Positions 52,424 through 61,800 of a stretch of 64,000 bases of DNA are shown one piece after another. The notes beneath the pieces are model-generated. The model was not told where the DNA came from, did not search any database, and saw only the letters and a program-made list of their open reading frames with translations. The translations under genes and the position numbers were made by a program. Where the stretch lies: contig NZ_VRKW01000001.1 of assembly GCF_009746715.1 (NCBI RefSeq), forward strand, positions 558,001-622,000, given 5' to 3'. Source of the DNA: Ketobacter sp. MCCC 1A13808. Its GTDB lineage: Bacteria > Pseudomonadota > Gammaproteobacteria > Pseudomonadales > Ketobacteraceae. Position 1 is the stretch's first letter, and each line of letters opens with the position of its first letter.

Positions 52424-55400
52424 TTATTGTAATTGCGTCTTTATCCAATCAATCACCGCGGCACTCTTAACGATGCCTTGGTGGTCTTCCTGGACTGACG
52501 TCCATTTTATAATATTATTTTCGTCATCCCACCCGAGGTCTGGCCGACCGTGGGTGTGCAACGATGCTTTTAGTAAACTGATATCGGCGTTTTGTATCAG
52601 CGTTTTTTCGGTCTTATAAGTAAGCAAACTGTGTAATCGACTTTCGTATGCGCTCCACCACTCTAGCAATATAAGCTCGTCAACTTCAATGCTAATTGTT
52701 TCTAGATATTGTTTCAGCCAGTGTATCTTTGTATCGGGATCCGGTTGCCGGTTAAATTCGGCAAAGTGTTCCATACCCAGTCCTAATTCAACTGCAAACA
52801 TCAACAGTTGAAAATCATTATCGAATGTAATCTCGTGCAGGCCATCGGCAAAACCGCTATCCAGCATAACCAGCTTCGGTAACGTCTCTTCCGGAGCAGC
52901 CGCGCTGGAAAGCTGGCGCAACATTTCATAGCCCAACACGCCGGCCAGGGACCAGCCCACCAATGTGGTTTTGTTGTTATCGAGGCCGGCCTGCTTTAAC
53001 AACGTTATAAACTCTGCCGCAGCCTGTTGCAGGCCTGCCCGATCTGCCCCGTTAAACGGCATACTGGCAACCACAGACTTACAACCCGATAAGGCACCGA
53101 TCATCTGCCCATAGACACCGGGTACCCCGAGTGCGGTAGGCAAGAACACCAAAGTCTGGCCGGAGTTTACCTCGTTGTTCACCTCATCCAAGCGATAACG
53201 GTCTGCCCGTTGCAGGCATTCATTAAGGGTCAGAGACAACATATCTTTCATCGCACCCTGTGATACCACCGTCGCCAGTTCACGTATCGTCGGGTATTGA
53301 AATAGATGCGCAACGGTTACAGGCAAAGCCAATTTATTGTTGATCGACGCAATCACCTGGGTAGCGTTAATGGAGTGACCACCATATTCGAAAAAGGACC
53401 GCGTGACGTCGTTCACCGGTTGCCCCAAGATATCACTCCAGATAGCCGCAATGGCTCGTTCCGTTTCAGTCTCTGGTTGCTCCCCCTGGTCAGCTTGTTG
53501 TTGCCGCAACTGGCCCAACTGTCGAAGCCGCTCATAGGACAACGCCCCATCACTCTCTCTTGGGAACGCTTCGTTAATTGTGTGAAATTCGAGATCAAGA
53601 CTCTGCACCTGCGGATAAGGCTGCACTATATGTTGCTGGATTAACTGGCGAATCGCATCCATATCTGAATGCCCGGCTGCATCTTCTGCGGACTCCAAAT
53701 AAAAATCCCACTGCTGTTTGCTACGGCAGAATGGACTACTTTGCTGACGAATTTCCGCATGCTGTGAATCAAGACCGACAAAATAGTTTTGCGGTGGCAT
53801 TTGCAATAGCTTTTCCAGCCAGACAGAGTCTCGGCTTTCAGAAAGGGGGATAAACCCCTTATTACGAGCCATCTGCAGTTCGACCTGACTAAAACCGGTG
53901 GCCATCCCCGTACCCTGCCAGACGCTCCAGTTCAAGCACCAGCTGCGAATCCGGGTACGACTGTTCAAGATATTAGTAAGCCGGCTTTGAACAGCATTGG
54001 CAAAACTATACGCAGCTGCATTCTGGCCACCGAAAAACCCGTTTATCGAACCATATTGAATAAAGATGCTGCGCGGCCAATGGGTGTTGAGGTAACTTGC
54101 CAGATTATAGGCTCCTTCCATTTTCGCCTGCACGGCTTGCTGCCAATGATTTTCCGTTAAGTCCTCAAGACTTTGCATAGAAAGCTGACCAGCCAGATGG
54201 AAGATACCATTCAGTTGTTTGGCCTCACATTTCTGCAAAGCGGAGGCGATTTGGTGTTGTAGCGTGCTCGGCTGCCAATCCGGCAACATCACATATTGCA
54301 ATTTGCTCTCACCAAAGCGTGCCCTGAGTTGGTTGAGGCGAGCTTGCTTTTGTGGGTGAGCGGACAGCTCAGAACGCCCCGCCAGGATCACTTTCGCCTT
54401 ACGCTGTTGTATCAGGTATTCGCACAACGGTTCGGCAAGACCGCCCAATCCGCCGCTAATCAGATAAACGCCATAGCGATCCACGGGCTCACCCGGGATG
54501 GCGGCAGGCGCAATACTCTTGAGCAACAACTGACGTTGTAAGTTGTCGTTTTGCCATACCACACTGCCTTTCCGCACAACACCACTGGATACCGGGTTAC
54601 GTCGGATTGCGGGCACAGTTTGGGTGGGGGTAACGATCCAGGCTACTGCAGAGTTGCCGCTCTCCTGCTGCACAGTTTCCAACAACGGCTTCAATAACCA
54701 AAGCACATCCGCCGACCCGGTTTGAGACCAGAGGGTGAGGTTTTTTTGGTATCCGCTTTCTTTCAGCGCGCGCGTTATCCAGGATAGCTGTTTAGCCAAC
54801 ATAAACCCGTTATCGTTACGCGAGCCTACCGGGTTACTACTGGGGCCTTTCGTGTCAGCCTCGGACGAAGACGGAAAATCAATATCGTCAAAACGACCCA
54901 GGTCGACCACAAGGGCGCTAGAGTCCGATCCTTTCAGAACCGCTGCGAGCCGTTCTTGATCAGTCTGCTGCAACAGCGTTACCACCTCAGTATCGCCGTC
55001 ACCTTCAACTGGCATTACCGACCAATCAACGGTATAGGCGGTATCGGCCACCGCCACTGGTGCGCTGTGGCGAGCCTCAAACGCTTCCTTGGCTGGCTGA
55101 TAAAACCCAGACTCAAATTGCTTTTTAAACTGGCTGCGTTGAATTTTACCGCTGGTGGTCTTGTAGAATTCGTCTGCCTGAACTTCGATGGCATACCCGG
55201 CTACCACACCGAAGCTCTCACTCACTCGCGCAATTATTTTGCGCTCTAATTGCGCCGCATCCTGGGACCCGTCACTGACATAAAACAGCACTAACGCTTC
55301 GCTGCCGCCCTCATTTGCCGACGACACCCCTGTAGCAGCAACAAAAGTAGGCACCACACCCGGCAAATCAGTGACTGCCTGCTCCAGTTCGAAACAGTAA

Positions 55401-58400
55401 TAGTTTGCCCCATTAACCACGATCATTTCTTTTTCGCGGCCGGTGAGAATTAAGCGCTTATTCCAGATCAGACCCAGGTCACCGGAGTTAAACCAACCCT
55501 CTCCGACAAAAGATTCGCTATTCGCATCGGGATTATTGAGGTAGCCGGGGGTAATGACCGGCCCCCGGATTTGCATTCGACCGATGACGCCTTCTTTCAC
55601 CAGCTGATTGTGGGCGTCGGTAATACGCACTTCCACACCGGGTATCACGCCACCAAGATCAACGAAACCGTGAGTTGAGGCTTGTTGCGATACCACGTCC
55701 ACTACGGTGGGGTCGTCTGTGGTACGGAAATACACGGCAATTTGCTGCGACGAGTTGTTGTTATAGGTCATACAGGTACAGGCTTCCGCCATGCCGAATG
55801 CCGGTTGCACTGCATCCGCGTGTAACCCGTAGGGTGATAATGCAGCGGTAAAGTTTTTAACCACCGGAGCAAGCACCTGCTCTCCAGCATTCATAATAAT
55901 TTTTACTGCAGACAAATCCAGATCAGGTAAATCCGATGCCGACTTTAATGCATCAATGATGCGCTGAAACGCAAAATTAGGTGCCCAACTGAAGACCACT
56001 TTAAAACGCGACACTGTTTCTAACCAGAGCAACGGGTCTGCCAACACCCGCGCAGTCGGCAATTGTATTTGCTGAATACCCATCACCACATCTTTTAAAT
56101 GGGTCGTAAGTATAGGCACCACGTGATCGAAAGGAAGCCAATTCAAACTGATGTCATCGGTGTGATAACCGTTGAATTTTGCCGATCCCGCCACATGATG
56201 GAGGACGCCTTTATGGGTTATCTGAATGGCTTTTGGCGTACCCGTGCTACCCGAGGTTAACTGTAAAAAGGCAACCGGATCCGGATGGTAACCGTTAAAT
56301 TCGTAACCAGCGGAATCGGCGACCGGCTTCAGTAATTGGCCGGCATCAATCACTTTTTTGTTATCGCCCAACCACTCCGCCGTCTGCTCTACGCGATCGC
56401 TATCAGCAGCCACCACCAACTCCGCAAAATTGTGGGCTACGTTATAAAGCTTTTGCGCAACGCCGTTGCGCTTGCTGTACTGCTCCGGCGTCGCAACGAC
56501 CAAAGGCCGGATTCCCGATAAGACAGCACCCCACCACACCGCAAAGAAGGGTTGATCGAAACGCATCTGCAACAACACGATTTCACCAGCCTGAATGCCC
56601 GCTCGCTTGAAACCGGAGGCTGCGATGTACGCATCTTCCAGCAGCTGTGAATAGCGATACAGAATCTGTTCTGAATCGTTCGGTAAAAACAGAAGACCTT
56701 TCTCGGGATAACGGGTTGCCGTATTGCGTAATGCTTCGAATAAATGCGAGGGTTGATCCCCTGCCAAGGGTTCACCAACCATCCATGCATCGTCACGATC
56801 TGCCAACAGGTTTGCTGCTATCGCCGCGGTTTCAGTTTTTGCTTGCTTCGCGGCGGCTTCAGATCGCAGCGTCTGCTGCACTTCATCGGCGGTAAAGGTA
56901 GGTAGCAGTACGCTGTCCCGCATCAACACCAGCTGTTTGTGACTCAAGCCTTGTGCTTGCAGTTTATCGGCCAACGCAGCCCGGTCAAAAATAGGTAATC
57001 TGAGCAACTGAAATTGATCCACTTCACCCAGGCTGTTTCGCGGTAGGCGTGGTAAGGGGTAGACATCATCGAAGGCAGAAAAATCAATGTCGTTGAGTTG
57101 CGCCTGGTCTGCCGCGATGAATAAGCGATTCACCACCTGCCCCGTTTCCAGGGTTTGCCGAACGATATAGTGATCCAGCTTTTCGAGCCCGCTTTCCGGC
57201 TCGCGATCCAGATCGTACCGGATCAAGGCAGCGTCACTGATCTGAGAAGGCGTGTGCTTTGAATCAGAGTCCGCAGCATCCGAACTGAACACCCGCTGCA
57301 CAATACAGTTCAGGGTATCACCGGTCTCAGTGGTATCGGCGGCCACCATCCGAGTGAACAATAACTGTAATTGCCGGTTATAGTTCTCGATAGTAGCCGG
57401 AGTGTACATGCTGGTCTGATAGGTCCAGTTAAGTTCAAACTGATCACCCAGATCACTGATCGCCAGCATTACGTCGTAAGGTGCACCTCGGGGGCCCGAC
57501 ATTGGTAAAACATCGGCGATAAACCCGTCTTTGGGCAGCATCTCCGCATTCCCTTGGTGCCAGACCAGCATCAATTGGAATAAAGGTGTGCGGCTACTGT
57601 CCCGGGGTGGATTGCAATCCTGAACCACAATGGGGAACGGGCACTCCTGATATTCCATCGCCGCCAGCAAGGTTTGCTTCACTTTCCTGAAATGCGATTT
57701 TAAGGACCCGCTCAAATCCGGTTGTGCCCGCAATACGACCGGATTGGCAAAATCCCCCACCACCTGATCCATGCCTTTTCCGGAGCGTCCCATAGTGGGT
57801 GTACCCAGCAGAAAGTCATTGGCACGAGTATGGTGCTGTACCATTATTTGAAAGGCTGTCTGCACAAATACAAACGCCGTGATGCTGTTATTTTTACAAA
57901 ACGCTTTGATGGAATGATACGTTTCAGGCCCGACTACCTGCTTAAAAACTTGAGTTTGCAATTGCAAAACGGGGGGGCGTTGAAAATCGGACGGCAAACT
58001 CACGGTGATGGGTGCGCCCTGCAACTGGCGCTGCCAAAAACGCCGTTGGCGTTTGCCCTCTTCACTGTCCATAAAGGATTGTTGCCATTCGACATGCTGG
58101 CGATAGGTTGCCGCCACCGGTTGCACTGAAACCGCATCACCCCGAGCGGCAGTTTCGTAGAAGGTCTTAATATCCTGAGCAACGATCAATAAAGCCCATA
58201 GATCGGCACCAACATGCTGAATGGTGGCAATCAGAATATCTCCCTTCACGGAATTACGGACAATTTTGACCCTTAAGCAGGGCTCATGGCTAAGATCGAA
58301 CGGCGCATCCGCTTCTTTATCCAGGTAATCCTGTAAAGCCGGCTCATCCCATCCGCTGCCATCAACGATTTGCAAAGGCATCGGCATGTGACTCCACACT

Positions 58401-58852
58401 TGCTGACGCGGTCCCAACTCAGTATCAGTAAAGGTGGTGCGCAATACCGGATGGCGAATCAACAAAGCATGAAACGCCTGCCTTACGGCATCTTCGTTTA
58501 CCTGCGAAGCCAGTACGCAAGCAAAAGTGGTGTTATAAGCCGGGCTGTTGGGTGCGAACCTGTAGAGCATCCAGATCGCGCCCTGGGTGTAGGCCAGAGG
58601 ATATTCGTCTATCAGTTCCGCTGAGCTTTGAACTTCGCTTTCTGTCTCTGTTTGCAACCAGGCAAGAATATCTGCTTTATTGGCTTTCAGCAGACTCATA
58701 AGGGGTTTGGTCAACAGTTCTTTGGGCGCTTTGAAGCGCAGCGCACCACTTTCAAGCCACAGCTCCAGCCCCTGTTCGAAATAGGGCTCCAGCTGCGCTT
58801 TCAGCGTGTCATTCTTCATACCTGCTGCTTTGACGCCTTCTGCAGCACTCAT
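52424..58852 (-). CDS. Hybrid chain-terminating synthetase: docking-C-A(FAAL-like)-KR-PCP-TE
   Basis: The 2142 residues run as follows. A TubC-like beta-hairpin docking domain (about 15-65) leads to a condensation domain (75-500; HHxxxDG is degenerate as QHVGADL, but the second His and the Asp remain). A short segment with LPRNSLGEVDQFQL (about 610) looks like the end of an adenylation domain. A FAAL/acyl-CoA-ligase-like adenylation domain follows (730-1230; FLQLTSGSTGTPKAI, SWAPNFAF, TTSGKIQR). Then come a ketoreductase (1455-1680; LISGGLGGLAEPL, Ser and YSFAN), a carrier domain (1795-1870; YGGHSINAT) and a thioesterase (1935-2142; VGWSLAGVLGYE). It would accept the polyketide from the upstream module, condense it with a second acyl unit, reduce and release it. 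It overlaps the upstream PKS by 4 bp. Confidence 0.88.
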   Translation of the reverse strand: MSAAEGVKAAGMKNDTLKAQLEPYFEQGLELWLESGALRFKAPKELLTKPLMSLLKANKADILAWLQTETESEVQSSAELIDEYPLAYTQGAIWMLYRFAPNSPAYNTTFACVLASQVNEDAVRQAFHALLIRHPVLRTTFTDTELGPRQQVWSHMPMPLQIVDGSGWDEPALQDYLDKEADAPFDLSHEPCLRVKIVRNSVKGDILIATIQHVGADLWALLIVAQDIKTFYETAARGDAVSVQPVAATYRQHVEWQQSFMDSEEGKRQRRFWQRQLQGAPITVSLPSDFQRPPVLQLQTQVFKQVVGPETYHSIKAFCKNNSITAFVFVQTAFQIMVQHHTRANDFLLGTPTMGRSGKGMDQVVGDFANPVVLRAQPDLSGSLKSHFRKVKQTLLAAMEYQECPFPIVVQDCNPPRDSSRTPLFQLMLVWHQGNAEMLPKDGFIADVLPMSGPRGAPYDVMLAISDLGDQFELNWTYQTSMYTPATIENYNRQLQLLFTRMVAADTTETGDTLNCIVQRVFSSDAADSDSKHTPSQISDAALIRYDLDREPESGLEKLDHYIVRQTLETGQVVNRLFIAADQAQLNDIDFSAFDDVYPLPRLPRNSLGEVDQFQLLRLPIFDRAALADKLQAQGLSHKQLVLMRDSVLLPTFTADEVQQTLRSEAAAKQAKTETAAIAANLLADRDDAWMVGEPLAGDQPSHLFEALRNTATRYPEKGLLFLPNDSEQILYRYSQLLEDAYIAASGFKRAGIQAGEIVLLQMRFDQPFFAVWWGAVLSGIRPLVVATPEQYSKRNGVAQKLYNVAHNFAELVVAADSDRVEQTAEWLGDNKKVIDAGQLLKPVADSAGYEFNGYHPDPVAFLQLTSGSTGTPKAIQITHKGVLHHVAGSAKFNGYHTDDISLNWLPFDHVVPILTTHLKDVVMGIQQIQLPTARVLADPLLWLETVSRFKVVFSWAPNFAFQRIIDALKSASDLPDLDLSAVKIIMNAGEQVLAPVVKNFTAALSPYGLHADAVQPAFGMAEACTCMTYNNNSSQQIAVYFRTTDDPTVVDVVSQQASTHGFVDLGGVIPGVEVRITDAHNQLVKEGVIGRMQIRGPVITPGYLNNPDANSESFVGEGWFNSGDLGLIWNKRLILTGREKEMIVVNGANYYCFELEQAVTDLPGVVPTFVAATGVSSANEGGSEALVLFYVSDGSQDAAQLERKIIARVSESFGVVAGYAIEVQADEFYKTTSGKIQRSQFKKQFESGFYQPAKEAFEARHSAPVAVADTAYTVDWSVMPVEGDGDTEVVTLLQQTDQERLAAVLKGSDSSALVVDLGRFDDIDFPSSSEADTKGPSSNPVGSRNDNGFMLAKQLSWITRALKESGYQKNLTLWSQTGSADVLWLLKPLLETVQQESGNSAVAWIVTPTQTVPAIRRNPVSSGVVRKGSVVWQNDNLQRQLLLKSIAPAAIPGEPVDRYGVYLISGGLGGLAEPLCEYLIQQRKAKVILAGRSELSAHPQKQARLNQLRARFGESKLQYVMLPDWQPSTLQHQIASALQKCEAKQLNGIFHLAGQLSMQSLEDLTENHWQQAVQAKMEGAYNLASYLNTHWPRSIFIQYGSINGFFGGQNAAAYSFANAVQSRLTNILNSRTRIRSWCLNWSVWQGTGMATGFSQVELQMARNKGFIPLSESRDSVWLEKLLQMPPQNYFVGLDSQHAEIRQQSSPFCRSKQQWDFYLESAEDAAGHSDMDAIRQLIQQHIVQPYPQVQSLDLEFHTINEAFPRESDGALSYERLRQLGQLRQQQADQGEQPETETERAIAAIWSDILGQPVNDVTRSFFEYGGHSINATQVIASINNKLALPVTVAHLFQYPTIRELATVVSQGAMKDMLSLTLNECLQRADRYRLDEVNNEVNSGQTLVFLPTALGVPGVYGQMIGALSGCKSVVASMPFNGADRAGLQQAAAEFITLLKQAGLDNNKTTLVGWSLAGVLGYEMLRQLSSAAAPEETLPKLVMLDSGFADGLHEITFDNDFQLLMFAVELGLGMEHFAEFNRQPDPDTKIHWLKQYLETISIEVDELILLEWWSAYESRLHSLLTYKTEKTLIQNADISLLKASLHTHGRPDLGWDDENNIIKWTSVQEDHQGIVKSAAVIDWIKTQLQ

Positions 58853-61800
58853 AAAACACCTTCAATCAGAGCGTCGTCTTCATCTTCCTCGGAAAGCGGC
58901 TGCCCACAAGCGGTTTTATTTTCCAACTGTTCCTGATAGCCGTCCGCCATCCATTGCGCTACATCACGCAAATTAGCACCACCCAGCATTCGCACGACCG
59001 GCAGTTCGACTTCGGTTACTTTGGTGACGCGGTTTTTGAATTCCACCGCCATTAACGAATCAATACCCATGTCGATAAGCGGCTGGGTTACATCCACTTC
59101 GTCCGGCATCAATTGCAGCGCATTCGCTAGCTGCTGTTTCAGATAACCGAGCAAACGTTCGGCCCGCTCCTCCTGCGCACACTCCGCCAACTCTTGCTTA
59201 AACAGTAAATCTTCCTGGTTCAGCTCTACCTCAACATTCAGCAAATCCTCAACCGAATCCACATCCTGGACTGAGCGGAACAAGCTGCCCATCGCCGTAA
59301 TATCCATGATCGGTTTAAAACGATGCCAGAGCATATCCGCGACGATTAACTGGTTTTGATCGCTCGCTAATAACCTGCCGAAAGTTTGCGTTCCGGTGGC
59401 CTGACTGATTTGCAACAGGCCGCGTTTTTCAGCCTGATCTGCCGATTCATGGGAAACCATTCCGGACTCTGCCCAGGGCCCCCAGTTGAGTGCAACGGCG
59501 GTCTTGCCCTGTTGGTGGCGACGCTGAATCACGGCATCCACCACTTGGTTAGCGGCACAATAATGGAAATTCCCAGCGGAGCCCCATACTGAGGCGATAG
59601 AAGAATAGCCAGCGAAAAACTGTAGATCGTCGTGACTGGTGAGTTCGTCCAACCATTGCATTCCCAGCACTTTATTCGCCATCAAGCGACTACAGCGCTG
59701 CGTATCCAACTCCTGAATCGGGCTCAACTCAAATTGCCCGGCGGCGTGCACGACTCCGGCCAGAACACGGTCCTGTCGTAAGGAGTCAAGTATACTCTCT
59801 AACGCGGCACGATCTGCCAGATCCACCGTAGGGACGACAATTTGGGCACCGAGCTTACGCAGCGCATCGACCCGTTCGGCCGCCTCGTCACCCACGCCAC
59901 TACGACTTAACAAGGCAATGTGTTGAGCGCCCTGCCGCACCATCCATTCAGCAATTGCCAAGCCCAGGGAACCAGTACCCCCGGCGATGACATAGAACCC
60001 GGTTTCGCTCAATTTCAGATTGCGCTTGGCCAAACTTTCGGGCTGCACGCGGGTAATCGCCGGAGCCAGCAATCGTTGCTCCCGAAGCGCTATCCATGGT
60101 TCGCTGACACCATTGCTCATAATCTGCGAACATTGTTTGGCGACTACCGCATTCCATTGATCCACGTCCAGAACCGCACGTACTTTGCCTGCCAATTCCA
60201 GCACCAGGTTTTTCGCAAAGCCCAGTATCATCGCCTGCTCGGGTTGCACTTCCTGCTGCTGATCCGCAATGGCATAAGCGGATTCAGTAATAAACCACAA
60301 CTCCACATTAGCCGCTTGCTGCACGGTTTTGGCAATGCTCAACATCAAGCCGGTGAGCGCATCGTATTGCGCAGCGTTGTTCAGCTGCCCAAGTTGAGCG
60401 GTCGAGATCACAATCTTCAGCGGTAAGCGTTCGCCCTCTGTTTGCGGGTCGACAGGCAAATTGGCTGTTGCTTTTTCAATAACGCGAGCCAGTAACGGAC
60501 TGGCCTGCCCTTGAGCCGGAACGGCTTCCCGCTCCTGACTGACTTCCAGCACCGCACCCTCATCACTGAGTTCATAGCACCCGGTAGTAACCCCGGATGC
60601 ATTTGCCCCCACTTGTGAGGCAAACGCGTCGGCAATGGAATACGTTGGGAACAACAGCAACCAGGCTCCCTGACCGATGGGCAGATCGTTCAGGGTCTGA
60701 GTTACATCCCAACGTAACTGATACAGCCAGTTTTTGGCTTTCTCTGGCAATTCCTGACGCTCAAGATGGGCGCGCAAGGTGTCGTTCCAATAACTTTTTC
60801 GCTGAAAGGCATAGGTCGGCAAGATCACCGGAGAGACTTCTTTTGCCGGCATGATATTGGCCCAGTTCAGGTCGATTCCGGCCACATAAATTTGAGCCAG
60901 ACTGTGGGTCAACGTATCCAGCCCGCATCGGTTTTTTTGCTGGCTCGCGACCGTAACCAGTTCATCTGCTGCAGTCACTGCTGCATGGGTATCCTGCAGC
61001 ATAGAAAGCAGGGCCGCGCCGGGTCCGATTTCCAGCGCCAGGTCTACGCCGGCCTCAATGATACTGTTGGCGCAAGCCAGAAAGTTCACCGGCTGACGGA
61101 TTTGCTGTACCCAATAATCCGCACAAGCCATTTGCTTGCCCAGGTGCTGACCGTTCAAATTGGACAGCACTCGTATGCGCGGTGTCGTGTATTGCAGTTG
61201 CTCGATACGACTGTGGAACTGGTCCAGAATCGGCTCCATTGCCTGGGTATGGAACGCATGCTGAACCGGCAACAGCCGGCAATCTACCTGTTGTTGCTTT
61301 AGCTCGGTTTGCAGCGCTTCGATGTGCTCAGGCTTACCACCGACCACTGTATTGAGCGGCCCGTTTACAGCACAAACCGATACATCATCGTGATTCCGGA
61401 TTAAACTCTCCGTATCCGACTCGTTGGCAAAAACCACGAGCATACTGCCCCGCTCTGTTTCACCCATCAAGCGGGCACGGTCAGCTATCAGTTTGCAGGC
61501 ATCCTCAAGTGTGAATACACCAGCAATGGTGGCAGCGGTTATTTCGCCGACGCTGTGACCGGACACGCAATCCGGCTTCACTCCCCAATGCATCCAGGTT
61601 TTTGCCAAGGCGTATTCCAGCGCAAATAGCGCCGGCTGTGTATAACGGGTTTGGTTTAACCGGCTCTGGTGCTCGCCCCACATAATGGACTGAAGACTGA
61701 GGGTGTCGCCTTCCGTATTCCCCTCTGCCAAAAATGGATTAAGCTCTTCTGCTACCTGGTCAAAGTGGGTTTTGAATACGGGAGTTGAGTCGTAGAGCGC

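Noticed and set aside
60766-61302. 178-codon plus-strand frame inside the PKS gene
   Set aside because: Antisense of the acyltransferase domain; no start signal or domain.
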